Below, piece by piece: positions 15,394 to 23,908 of a DNA stretch of 33,531 bases (positions within the stretch are counted from its first letter, which is position 1; the number at the start of each line of letters is the position of its first letter). The position numbers and the translations under genes were made by a program. The notes under the pieces were generated by a model. That model did not search any database. It was given only the letters and a program-made list of their open reading frames with translations, and was not told where the DNA came from. This stretch comes from Nocardia sp. BSTN01 (GTDB lineage Bacteria > Actinomycetota > Actinomycetes > Mycobacteriales > Mycobacteriaceae): contig NZ_JADKYP010000065.1 of the NCBI RefSeq assembly GCF_015354405.1, forward strand, positions 1 through 33,531, given 5' to 3'.

Positions 15394-15564
15394 ATGAAGT
15401 TTGCCGTCCCGGGGGTTGCGAGCGCCGTCGCCGGAGCGCTGCTCGGCGTGATCGCGGTGTTCGTCGTCGTGACGGCGACAGCGCAGAATTCGCGGCCCGA
15501 GGTGGATCGCAGTGGCGACGCGTCGTCGTCGCTGCTGAACAACGTTGAGTACGGCGCGCGCTGA
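15394..15564 (+). CDS. DUF2613 small membrane/exported protein
   Basis: 56 residues with GGGAG upstream of the ATG at 15394. One hydrophobic segment covers about residues 6-30 (VASAVAGALLGVIAVFVVVTATA), followed by a polar tail ending LLNNVEYGAR. DUF2613 genes sit immediately upstream of aftD throughout mycolata (Rv0236A in M. tuberculosis). Its last 20 bases overlap the proposed aftD start, implying translational coupling. A role as a small partner of AftD is an inference from this constant pairing; the function is unknown. Confidence 0.9.
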   Translation: MKFAVPGVASAVAGALLGVIAVFVVVTATAQNSRPEVDRSGDASSSLLNNVEYGAR

Positions 15565-18500
15565 CGCTGCGCCCGCCGCTGCCCCCTCCGCCGACTCCCG
15601 TTCCTCGGCCACCGCACCATTGGGCCGGCGTTGGTTCGCCGGTACCGTTCTCGCCGCCTTCCTGCTGACGTTTCTGCAGGCACCCGGCCTTACCGTCGCC
15701 GACACCAAATACGATCTCGCCCAGAATCCGGTCGGATTCCTGCAGCGCGCCGCCCACCTGTGGAGCAGTCAGGCGCCGATGGGCCAGGTGCAGAACCAGG
15801 CGTACGGATATTTCTTCCCGCACGGCGCGTTCTTCTCGCTGGGCCATGTGCTGGGCCTTCCGGCATGGGTGACCCAGCGGATGTGGTGGGCGCTGCTGAT
15901 TCTCGCCGGCTTCTGGGGCATCGTCCGGCTGTGCGAGGTGCTGGGCGTCGGCACCCGCGGTTCCCGGGTGGTCGCGGCGGTCGCGTTCGCGCTCTCGCCG
16001 CGGGTGCTGACCACGCTCGGATCCATCTCCTCGGAAACCCTGCCGATGATGCTGGCCCCGTGGGTGCTGCTCGCACCGGCCGCGCTGGGCGTCGTCGGGA
16101 TGCCGCGGATCCATGCCGTCCGGTCCGGATGGCGGCGACTGCTGCCGCACCGGCCGACCGCCGAATCGGTCTCGATGCGGGGTGTGACCTCGCCCGCGGC
16201 GAGCGCCCTCGCGCTGGCGCTGATGGGCTCGGTCAACGCGGTCGCGACGGTGGCCGCCTTTCTGCCCGCGGCGCTGTGGTGGGCGTCGTATCGCCCGAAT
16301 CGCACCTGGTGGCGCTTCACCCGGGCATGGCTTCCGCTGTTGATTCTGGGCACCTTCTGGTGGGTGGTGCCGCTGCTGGTGCTCGGCAGGGTGAGTCCGC
16401 CGTTCCTGGACTACATCGAATCCTCCGGCGTGACCACCCAGTGGGCGTCGCTGGGTGAGGTGTTGCGTGGCACCGACAGCTGGACGCCGTACGTCTCACC
16501 GGAGCGGATCGCGGGCGCGGTGCTGGTCACCCAGCCCGCGGCGGTGCTGGCGACCGGCGCGCTCGCGGCGGCCGGAATGGCCGGGCTGGCGCTGCGTTCC
16601 ATGCCGGGACGCGGACGGTTCACCCTCGTTCTGATCGTCGGCCTGGTCGGCATCTGTGCCGGATACGCCGGGCAGCTCGGCGGGCCGTTCGCCGAATCGG
16701 TGCGGATCTTCCTGGATTCCGGCGGCGCCCCGCTGCGCAATGTGCACAAGCTGGAACCGCTGATCCGGATCCCGCTGGTGATCGGGCTCGCTCATCTGCT
16801 GCGCCGGGTGCCGCTGCCCGCCTCGGTGCCGATGCCGGTGTGGCGCAGCGCCTTCGCACATCCGGAACGCAACCGGATGGTCGCGGTGGCGGCGCTGCTA
16901 CTGGCGGCGCTGGCCCTGTCGACCTCGCTGGCATGGACCGGGAAGCTCGCCCCGCGCGGCGCCTACGACAAGGTGCCGGCCTACTGGCAGCAGACCGCGG
17001 ACTGGCTGGCGCACAATGCCTCCGACACCCGGGCGCTGGTGGTGCCCGGAGCGCCGTTCGGCAGCCAGATCTGGGGTCTGACCCGTGACGAACCGCTGCA
17101 GGCCCTGGCCCACACGCCGTGGGCGGTCCGCGATGCCGTGCCCCTCACCCCGCCGGGGGCGATCCGGGCGATGGATTCGGTGCAGCGGCTGATCGCCGAC
17201 GGCCGGCCCTCCACGGGACTCGCTCCGACGCTGATCGATCAGGGCATCGGAATCCTCGTGCTGCGCAACGATCTCGACCCCGACACCTCCCGCTCCACCC
17301 GCCCGATGCTGGCGCACGAGGCGATCGAGGGTTCGCCCGGGATCACCAAGGTCGCCGAATTCGGCAACCCGATCGAGGTGGGCCACGGCGACGGACTGGT
17401 CGCCGATGGTGATCTGCGCCCGACGTATCCCGCGATCGAGATCTACCGGGTGAGCGACGGCGACAGCGGGCAACCGGCCGACATCCGCAGTGGTCCCGGC
17501 GCTCCCGCCAGCTTCCCCGGGGCGCGGACCGTACCGCTGCATTCCGTGCCGGTCGTTCAGGGCGGTCCGGAAGTACTGGAACGCCTGCGTCGCACCGGTT
17601 CCGGCGCGGACGGTCCCACCCTGCTCGCCGCCGATGCCGCACGCGCCGGACTGACTCCCTCGGCGACCACGATCACCGATACCCCGATGGATCGCGAGGC
17701 CGATTTCGGGCGGGTGGACAACCACAATTCGGCGTTGCGCGCGCCCACCGACGCCCGACGCACCCACAACCTGGTCCCGGACTACCCCGTACCCGGCGCT
17801 CAGCCGGTGGAGGGGCAGTGGTCCGGCGCCACCGTCACGGCCTCCAGTTCCGCGGCCGATGCCACTCAGCTCGGCGGCGCTGCCCCGGGAAGTTCGACCG
17901 CGGCCGCCTTCGACGGTGACCCGAGTACCGCGTGGTTGAGCACCAGTGCCGAACACGCTGTCGGACAATGGCTCCGGCTCGGCCTCGACCATCCGATCCG
18001 GGCCGGGGCACTCCAGGTGACCACCAGTCCCGCCGCGATCGGCGATCCGGTGAAGTGGATCGAGGTGCGCACCGCCAACGGCACGGTGGCCGCGCGGATA
18101 TCGGAACCCGGAGCGCCGGTGTCGGTTTCGCTGCCTCCGGGGCGCACCGACTGGCTCACCGTCACCGCGACCCGCACCGAGAACGGCACCGGCGGTGGGC
18201 AATTCGGTATCAGCGAGGTACAGCTGTTCGACTATTCGAATCGTGACGCGCCGACGCCGGTTGCCATTCGCCACCGCACGGTGCTGCCGCCCGTTCCGGC
18301 CGGAACGCCGGTGCGCGGCTGGAATCTGGGACAGGAATTCCCCGGTCGCAGCGGATGTTTCGACGCGCCGGATCGCGTGCGCTGCAGTAAGGGGCTCGCG
18401 CTGCCCGCCGAGGAACCGGGCGCCTTCGAACGCACACTCGATGTCCCGGACCCGGTGACGGTCGCACCGCGGCTGACCCTGCGCACCCGGCAGGGCCCGG

Positions 18501-20410
18501 CGCTGGAAAGTCTGCTGACCGATCCCGAGCGGCCCATCGCCCGGGGCAAGGCCGATGTCGGCGATCTGCGCGGTTCGGCCTTCGCGGCGACCGACGGCGA
18601 TCCGCGCACCAGCTGGATCGCCCCCGAGGACACCGTGCGCAATCGCACCGGCGCCAAACCGACGCTGACCGTTGCGCTGCCGCGCCCGGAACTGATCACC
18701 GGCCTCGAGGTGACCCCGCCGATGGGCGCACTGCCCGCGCGGCCGACCTCGATCGCGGTGAATCTCGGTGACGGGCCGCAGGTTCGCGAGATTCCGCCCG
18801 CACCGAAGGGGCGCGATCCGGAGGCGACGGCCGAATCACCGGGCCGCACCTCGCCGACCGCCACACCGCCTCGGGACGCACCCGCCCCGCAGCCGAAGTC
18901 GACCGACACCCCGGCGCCGATGTCGGCACCGCCGACTCCGGTCCGGCTGGAGCTGCATCCGTACGTCACCGACCACATCGAGATCAGCATCGATACCTGG
19001 AAGCCGGTGCTGGACCGCACCGCACTCGGCCTCACCCAGGAGCAACCGCCGGGCCTGGCGGAAGTGTCCGTTCTCGGACCGGACTATCCGGCGCCCGCTC
19101 CCGGCGACCGGCCGGTGACGGTGGACTGCGACCACGGCCCGACCCTCGCGGTCGCGGGGCGGGTGCTGCACACGAGCGTGACCGCGACGGCCGATGAATT
19201 GCGCACGGGGAAGCCGGTTTCCGCCACCGTATGCGCGCCCGGCGACACCGCGAACGACGGTGCCACGGTCGACCTCCCGGCCGGTTCCGTCGACGTCACC
19301 GTCGCTCCGACCGAACTGTTCTCGGTCGACGAATTGCGGTTGGACAATACGGCTTTCGCGCCCGACGGCGCCGCCGCTCCCCCGGCACCGGCTACGGACG
19401 GTGGCGATGCGACGCGGCCGGCACACGACGGTGACGAAGCAACCGGCGCGGCTGGGCCCGCCGCCGACCGCCTCGCGCCGGAGTCGGCCGGCGGCGCCGA
19501 ACGCCCGGCCGGCATCGACGCGCCGACCGGCGATCGCCTGCTGGTGGTGCCGCTCAGTACCAATGTCGGCTGGACCGCGCACACGGGGGACGGCCACACG
19601 TTGCGGCCCGTCGTGGTCGACGGGTGGAAGCAGGGGTGGGTGATTCCCGCCGCCGCGCACGGCCCGGTGACCGTGGGATTCCCGATCGACCGCTGGTATC
19701 GCGTGGCCATCTTCGGCGGCTTGCTCCTGCTGATCCCACTGGCGCTGCTGGCTTTGCCGGTGCCCGGGCGACTGCGTAAATGGTTGGGGCACAATCGAAA
19801 CCACCGCACGGACGAACTGCCGCAGGACGAGACCACGCCGCTCCCGGCGGAAGGCGGAACACCCGGCGACACCGCCCTGTCGGCGGCCGACTCGCCCGCC
19901 CCGGCGGATGGTGCACCGACGACGGCGGACGGTGCCCTCGCGCACGGAGTCGGCGGCGGCACGACGCCCCGGCCGGACGGTGCTTCGAGCGCATCCGACG
20001 ATCACACCGACAATCCCGTGACCGCCGTCCTGGCACCGGCCTCCTCGGCCGTGTCCTACGACCCACCGCCCCGGACCTGGAACAGCTGGTGGCTGAGCGC
20101 CGCCGGTGTGTTGATCGCCGCCTTGCTCATCGCCGGCCCGATCGCGACGGTGTGCGCCGCGATCGGTGTCGTCGCGGTGCGGATGCTGCCGCAGGCGCCG
20201 CTCGCCCTCGCCGTGCTGGCCGGCGCCGGAACGATCCTGGGCGAAGCCGCGCTCTCCACGGGGCCGTGGCGGTCGGGAGAGGTCTATATGGGTGGCTCGC
20301 TGTGGGCGCAGTTCCCGGCGCTGGTGGCCGTGGTCGCCGTGGGCGTCGCCGCACTGCCCGCCCGGAAACCGTGGGGGCGGGCCGGTTCCACTACCCGAAC
20401 CGGCGTTTGA
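15545..20410 (+). CDS. aftD: Alpha-(1->3)-arabinofuranosyltransferase AftD (GT-C)
   Basis: 1621 residues, longer than the roughly 1400 of mycobacterial AftD. The start is TTG at 15545, overlapping DUF2613; no better start is seen. The first helix (about 30-47) is followed by the loop DTKYDLAQNP, then about ten more membrane segments to residue 465. A long extracytoplasmic part follows with two discoidin/F5-8C-like domains: about 755-900 (AFDGDPSTAWLS) and about 1000-1080 (ATDGDPRTSWIA). Four or more helices close the protein after 1385. The extra length is in three Pro/Ala/Thr/Asp-rich stretches (about 1080-1130, 1270-1335 and 1415-1505). AftD adds arabinofuranose from decaprenyl-phospho-arabinose to cell-wall arabinan and LAM. 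The 3' end overlaps the convergent acyltransferase gene by 20 bases. Confidence 0.95.
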   Translation: MSTARADAAPAAAPSADSRSSATAPLGRRWFAGTVLAAFLLTFLQAPGLTVADTKYDLAQNPVGFLQRAAHLWSSQAPMGQVQNQAYGYFFPHGAFFSLGHVLGLPAWVTQRMWWALLILAGFWGIVRLCEVLGVGTRGSRVVAAVAFALSPRVLTTLGSISSETLPMMLAPWVLLAPAALGVVGMPRIHAVRSGWRRLLPHRPTAESVSMRGVTSPAASALALALMGSVNAVATVAAFLPAALWWASYRPNRTWWRFTRAWLPLLILGTFWWVVPLLVLGRVSPPFLDYIESSGVTTQWASLGEVLRGTDSWTPYVSPERIAGAVLVTQPAAVLATGALAAAGMAGLALRSMPGRGRFTLVLIVGLVGICAGYAGQLGGPFAESVRIFLDSGGAPLRNVHKLEPLIRIPLVIGLAHLLRRVPLPASVPMPVWRSAFAHPERNRMVAVAALLLAALALSTSLAWTGKLAPRGAYDKVPAYWQQTADWLAHNASDTRALVVPGAPFGSQIWGLTRDEPLQALAHTPWAVRDAVPLTPPGAIRAMDSVQRLIADGRPSTGLAPTLIDQGIGILVLRNDLDPDTSRSTRPMLAHEAIEGSPGITKVAEFGNPIEVGHGDGLVADGDLRPTYPAIEIYRVSDGDSGQPADIRSGPGAPASFPGARTVPLHSVPVVQGGPEVLERLRRTGSGADGPTLLAADAARAGLTPSATTITDTPMDREADFGRVDNHNSALRAPTDARRTHNLVPDYPVPGAQPVEGQWSGATVTASSSAADATQLGGAAPGSSTAAAFDGDPSTAWLSTSAEHAVGQWLRLGLDHPIRAGALQVTTSPAAIGDPVKWIEVRTANGTVAARISEPGAPVSVSLPPGRTDWLTVTATRTENGTGGGQFGISEVQLFDYSNRDAPTPVAIRHRTVLPPVPAGTPVRGWNLGQEFPGRSGCFDAPDRVRCSKGLALPAEEPGAFERTLDVPDPVTVAPRLTLRTRQGPALESLLTDPERPIARGKADVGDLRGSAFAATDGDPRTSWIAPEDTVRNRTGAKPTLTVALPRPELITGLEVTPPMGALPARPTSIAVNLGDGPQVREIPPAPKGRDPEATAESPGRTSPTATPPRDAPAPQPKSTDTPAPMSAPPTPVRLELHPYVTDHIEISIDTWKPVLDRTALGLTQEQPPGLAEVSVLGPDYPAPAPGDRPVTVDCDHGPTLAVAGRVLHTSVTATADELRTGKPVSATVCAPGDTANDGATVDLPAGSVDVTVAPTELFSVDELRLDNTAFAPDGAAAPPAPATDGGDATRPAHDGDEATGAAGPAADRLAPESAGGAERPAGIDAPTGDRLLVVPLSTNVGWTAHTGDGHTLRPVVVDGWKQGWVIPAAAHGPVTVGFPIDRWYRVAIFGGLLLLIPLALLALPVPGRLRKWLGHNRNHRTDELPQDETTPLPAEGGTPGDTALSAADSPAPADGAPTTADGALAHGVGGGTTPRPDGASSASDDHTDNPVTAVLAPASSAVSYDPPPRTWNSWWLSAAGVLIAALLIAGPIATVCAAIGVVAVRMLPQAPLALAVLAGAGTILGEAALSTGPWRSGEVYMGGSLWAQFPALVAVVAVGVAALPARKPWGRAGSTTRTGV

Positions 20411-21590
20411 CCCACTGCCGCACCGGTTCTTCGACCAGCGCGTAACTCGCGGCGGCCAGCGGAATCGTGAAGGCGACCGTCAACGCCAGCACATGCAGGA
20501 ACCCGCCGTTGAACGGGATGAAGCCGAAGATCGGGAACATCATCGCCAGAACCACCAGATGCCAGATGAAGATGCCGTAGGACCAGCGTCCGATGGTCAG
20601 GGCCAGGCGGCTCTCCAAGAAGCGGTGCCGCGCTACACCGACGACGAGCGGGGCGAGCAGGCCGAAACCGATCAAGGCCCCTAGACCCATTTTCATCGCG
20701 TACTGCCACGCCGCGGCGCGAGCCAGTCCGGCCGGTCCGGCCAGATCGGTGGCCGACAGCGCGAACGCGACCGCGGCGACCGACCACATCAGCCGGCGAT
20801 CACCGAGCCACCGCTGCCACCGCGGCGCCGAATCACCGTCCCGCGAACGCGCGCCCAGGATTTCGGCCAGTTCGGCCAGCACCATGCCCGCCGCGAACCA
20901 CGGCAGATAGCCGGGCAGCCAGTTGTCGGCGTGGATGGCGTCCGGAGTGGGCACCGGCAGGAAGTTCCAGCCCAGGCACAGCAGTCCGATCGCGGTCACC
21001 GCGAACACCCGCTGCCGCGCCGCCGAACCGCGCAACCCGGCCAGCGCCCAGGCCAGCAGCGGCAGCACCAGATAGAAGGCCACCTCCACCGACAGACTCC
21101 ACATCTGGGTGAGCCCGTCGGTGAGGGTCAGCGGGACGAAGACCTGCACCAACGCCAGATTCGCCCCCCACACGCGCAGCCCGGCCGAGTGCGCCGCGGA
21201 CGGCAGCAGGGTGAGCGCCACGCAGACCACGACCCAGTAGGCGGGCAGGATCCGAGCGGCCCGGTGCAGCAGATAGCGCCCGGCCCGCGGCGCGGTGCCC
21301 AGGCCGCGGGCCGCGGCGGCGTGCGGGCGCCACAGCAGGAAGCCGGAGAGACCGAAGAATACGGCGACGGCCATATCGAACCGCTCCCACACCCGCCCGA
21401 TCACCGGCGTTCCCGCGGCGCCGGTCTGGAAGGCCACGTGGGTCAGCACCACGCCGAGTGCGGCCAGTCCGCGCAGACCCTCCAGCGCGGGAACGAATTT
21501 CCGGGTTCCGGGGACCGCCGGAGCGGGGCGCGACGCCGGGGCAGCCGGCACGTCGGCGCTGGATGTGGCGATTTCGGGCGTTGCGGTCAT
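20391..21590 (-). CDS. tmaT: Acyltransferase-3 family membrane protein (TmaT/Rv0228-like)
   Basis: 399 residues with about ten membrane segments. The N-terminal acyltransferase-3 motifs are present: FVPALEGLRGLAALGVVLTH (catalytic His, about residue 51), FDMAVAVFFGLSGFLLWRPH, and later MWSLSVEVAFYLVLPLLAW and GRWSYGIFIWHL. The first 30 residues are Ala/Pro-rich and cytoplasmic. By position between aftD and the DUF3068 gene it corresponds to M. tuberculosis Rv0228 and, from memory, to C. glutamicum TmaT, which acetylates trehalose monomycolate before MmpL export. Substrate assignment rests on synteny only. It is convergent with and overlaps the end of aftD, and divergent from the DUF3068 gene. 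Confidence 0.85.
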   Translation of the reverse strand: MTATPEIATSSADVPAAPASRPAPAVPGTRKFVPALEGLRGLAALGVVLTHVAFQTGAAGTPVIGRVWERFDMAVAVFFGLSGFLLWRPHAAAARGLGTAPRAGRYLLHRAARILPAYWVVVCVALTLLPSAAHSAGLRVWGANLALVQVFVPLTLTDGLTQMWSLSVEVAFYLVLPLLAWALAGLRGSAARQRVFAVTAIGLLCLGWNFLPVPTPDAIHADNWLPGYLPWFAAGMVLAELAEILGARSRDGDSAPRWQRWLGDRRLMWSVAAVAFALSATDLAGPAGLARAAAWQYAMKMGLGALIGFGLLAPLVVGVARHRFLESRLALTIGRWSYGIFIWHLVVLAMMFPIFGFIPFNGGFLHVLALTVAFTIPLAAASYALVEEPVRQWVKRRFG

Positions 21591-21759
21591 CGCGGTCCAG
21601 TGTGCCCTGCCGGGTTCGCCGGCGCCCCGCGCGGCTCCCCGCGGCGCGAGCGTGGACCGCGCCTCGCCGGACGCCCGTACTTCTTCGGGGTGTTTTCCGC
21701 ACTCAGCTCGCCGGGTTAAGGTGCCGGACTGTTAGTGTCGGGGCTCACGAGTGCTTGTG

Positions 21760-21791
21760 TTATGACCGCACCCGGTTATGAGCGCACCCGG
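21760..21791 (+). repeat. 16-bp tandem direct repeat upstream of the DUF3068 gene
   Basis: TTATGACCGCACCCGG (21760-21775) is followed directly by TTATGAGCGCACCCGG (21776-21791), differing at one base. The pair ends about 20 bases before the ribosome-binding site of the DUF3068 gene, so it lies in its promoter or leader. Confidence 0.8.
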
Positions 21792-21823
21792 ACGAGGCTT
21801 GTTCGACGACGAGGAGAGTTTGC

Positions 21824-22963
21824 ATGGCACTCAGTGCCGGTACCAAGAGGACGGTGGCCTGCCTGCTCGTGGGACTCGGTGCGCTGTTGATCGTCGCAGC
21901 GATACTGATTCCGACCTACGGGGTGAGCCAGTTGGCCAAAACTCCCCTCGACCTCGAGATCACCACCATCGCATCCAACAAGCCGGACGCCACGAGCGAG
22001 GTGCTGGACGCGAAATCGCTCACCTCCGGTGAGGGCCCGGTGCAGATCGACAAGAACGTCGGGCTCATCTCGCAGCGCTTCCTCACCGTCGAGGATCCCT
22101 CGGGTAAGACCAATATGACGATCCAGGCCGGTCAGACGCTGCGCCGCAAGGACAAGACCGGTGACACCGGCCTGCTGTCGGCGATCATCGACCGCGTCAC
22201 CATCAACCGCAAGACCGGTCAGCCGATCGACGACGACCCCAACGGCTCGATCGCGACCACCGTCGACAGCAAGGGCAACAGCGTCCCGGATCCGGTGCAG
22301 CACACCGGTCTCCAGTACCGCTTCCCGATCGGCACCGAGAAGACCACGTACCCGTACTTCGACATCAACGCGCGCAAGTCGTTCGATATGAAGTTCGTGG
22401 AAGAGACCGAGATCAACGATCTGAAGGTCTACCACTTCCGCCAGCAGGTCCCGCCGACCGATCTGTCCAAGGTCACCTCCGCGCCGACCAACCGGCTCAC
22501 CTTCCCGGCCGCCAAGTGGGGCGTGCAGGGCGAGGGCGATGTCACGATGAACCGCTACTACACCAACACCCGCGACGTGTGGGTGGAGCCGAAGACCGGC
22601 ACCGTCGTGAGCGGCTCCGAGCAGCTGCACCAGTACTACGCGCGCAGCGCGGACAAGCCCGAGGTCACCGCGATCAACACCACGCTGACCTTCGATCCGG
22701 ACACCGTCCGCTCGCAGGCCGACGAGGCCCGCAAGTACATGGACCAGATCTCGCTCTACAGCCGCACACTGCCGATCATTCTCGGTGTGCTGGGCGTGAT
22801 CTCGCTGATCGCCGGTCTGATCCTGGGTCTGCGCGGCGGCGACGGCTCCTCGAAGCCGGGCCGGCTGGTCAAGAAGCCGCAGACCACCCGGCCGAGCGAC
22901 AAGCCGGGGCAGCCGTTCTCGGAAGCGCCGACGCAGCAGATCGACATCAGCAAGAACCTGTGA
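21824..22963 (+). CDS. DUF3068 membrane protein, Rv0227c/NCgl2760-like (lipomannan elongation)
   Basis: 379 residues; GAGGAG (21811-21816) precedes the ATG by seven bases. One N-terminal membrane helix (about 10-32, LLVGLGALLIVAAILIPTYG), a large outer domain of about 280 residues rich in beta structure, a second helix (about 313-336, TLPIILGVLGVISLIAGLIL), and a basic, Pro/Gln-rich cytoplasmic tail ending DISKNL. From memory, the C. glutamicum orthologue NCgl2760 is required for full-length lipomannan and LAM, and Rv0227c is essential; the biochemical role is unknown. Here it is the last gene before a strong terminator and is separated by 4.6 kb from the Rv0226c-type gene it normally adjoins. 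Confidence 0.9.
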   Translation: MALSAGTKRTVACLLVGLGALLIVAAILIPTYGVSQLAKTPLDLEITTIASNKPDATSEVLDAKSLTSGEGPVQIDKNVGLISQRFLTVEDPSGKTNMTIQAGQTLRRKDKTGDTGLLSAIIDRVTINRKTGQPIDDDPNGSIATTVDSKGNSVPDPVQHTGLQYRFPIGTEKTTYPYFDINARKSFDMKFVEETEINDLKVYHFRQQVPPTDLSKVTSAPTNRLTFPAAKWGVQGEGDVTMNRYYTNTRDVWVEPKTGTVVSGSEQLHQYYARSADKPEVTAINTTLTFDPDTVRSQADEARKYMDQISLYSRTLPIILGVLGVISLIAGLILGLRGGDGSSKPGRLVKKPQTTRPSDKPGQPFSEAPTQQIDISKNL

Positions 22964-22978
22964 TCAGCAAGAACCTGT
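22946..22978 (+). repeat. 17-bp tandem duplication across the DUF3068 stop codon
   Basis: ATCAGCAAGAACCTGT occurs at 22946-22961 and again at 22963-22978, one base apart (unit length 17). The first copy encodes the final ISKNL and the stop; the second lies wholly after it. Confidence 0.85.
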
Positions 22979-22994
22979 AGGTTCTCCGGTCGCA

Positions 22995-23030
22995 CAGTGG
23001 CTCCCCGGTTCTCGGACCGGGGAGCCACTG
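22995..23030. terminator. Terminator hairpin after the DUF3068 gene
   Basis: A perfect 15-bp inverted repeat (22995-23009 with 23016-23030) with a 6-base loop, 31 bases after the stop and just before the convergent NTF2-like gene ends. It probably works in both directions. Confidence 0.8.
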
Positions 23031-23046
23031 GCGTCTCGCGGGGCCG

Positions 23047-23481
23047 CTACCCGGCGGCCGGCCGGGTGGCGGGCTGCATGCGGAAGGTCAGCGCCTCCAT
23101 GAGGGTTCTGCGCTGGGTCTTCTGCACCGCCGCGATCCGCCATTCGCCGTCGGATTCGCGGACCACGGTGTAGGTGGCCAGCTTGCCCAGCTTCTTCGGC
23201 TGTCCTTTCGACGATTCCCCGCGGGTGACGACGACGGCGGTATCGCTGCCGTAGCGGCGGATCTCGACGATGTCGACGGTGAGCCGGGTGCCCTTCAGGA
23301 CACTGTCGAACAGGGCCTGATGCGCGCCGCCGATCTCGGTGCCACCGTGATAGACGGTGCCCAGATAGGTGACGTCGGTGGCGTCGGCGGTGAAGCAGGC
23401 GCCGTAGGCGGCGCCGTCGCCGCGGTTCCAGGCGTCGCGGCTGCGCTCGATGAGTGCGCGGATGGCGGTGGTGGTGGACAT
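23047..23481 (-). CDS. SgcJ/EcaC-like NTF2 (SnoaL-fold) protein
   Basis: A 144-residue protein with GAGGAG about six bases before the ATG at 23481. It opens with a helix typical of SgcJ/DUF4440 proteins (IRALIERSRDAWNRGDGAAYGACF), then TYLGTVYHGGTEIGGAHQALFDSVLKGTRL and the final strands TYTVVRESDGEWRIAAVQKTQR. The fold is a small cone-shaped alpha+beta pocket; members act as cyclases, isomerases or unknown binding proteins. No catalytic role can be assigned. It is clearly paralogous to the membrane-anchored gene two positions upstream (23905-24543), sharing the AH-ALF, LKG and W-RIA patterns. It is the third gene of a minus-strand operon, ten bases after the SDR fragment. Confidence 0.88.
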   Translation of the reverse strand: MSTTTAIRALIERSRDAWNRGDGAAYGACFTADATDVTYLGTVYHGGTEIGGAHQALFDSVLKGTRLTVDIVEIRRYGSDTAVVVTRGESSKGQPKKLGKLATYTVVRESDGEWRIAAVQKTQRRTLMEALTFRMQPATRPAAG

Positions 23482-23491
23482 GGTCGTCTCC

Positions 23492-23908
23492 TCAATCGGC
23501 GAGCAGGGTGAGAGCGGTTCGGCGCGGCAGCAGCCGCATGGCGGTGGTCCAGAGCCGGTTGGCCGGGCTGGTGAGTACGACGGTGACCACGGCCCGGCAG
23601 TTGAGATCGATCGTGGCGAGCGACGATTCGATCGCCACCTCGGTGAAGTCGCCGGGCACGGCGGTCCCGGCGTTGTTGACCAGCATCGCGTATCCGCCCC
23701 GATGAAGCAGCCGCGCGACCGCCGCCACACCTGCCGCGGTGGCCAGGTCCGCGGCGAGATGATCATGGCCGGGCCCGAGTTCACCGACCAGAGCCGCCAG
23801 CCGATCGGCATCCCGGGCCACGACGGTCACCGAGAAACCCTCTGTCGCAAGGGCGATGGCGAAGGCGCGGCCGATACCTGCACTCGCGCCGGTCACGAGC
23901 GCCTTCAC
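23492..23908 (-). pseudogene. Internally deleted short-chain dehydrogenase
   Basis: An intact open frame of 138 residues, but only about half the usual length of an SDR (about 250). The N-terminal half is normal: TGASAGIGRAFA (cofactor loop), ARDADRL, and MLVNNAGTAVPGDF near residue 80. After LNCRAVVTV at about residue 110 it jumps to SPANRLWTTAMRLLPRRTA, which in this SDR group belongs near the C terminus. The missing segment of roughly 110 residues would carry the catalytic Ser, Tyr and Lys, so dehydrogenase activity is not expected. The frame is kept, so the deletion is in-frame. It overlaps the upstream gene by four bases (GTGA) and is coupled to it. A shortened but useful cofactor-binding protein is possible but less likely. 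Confidence 0.75.

Noticed and set aside
16898-18274. Long minus-strand open frame (458 codons) opposite aftD
   Set aside because: It is a high-GC shadow of the aftD frame; the product has no recognisable domain, while the plus strand encodes clear AftD domains.
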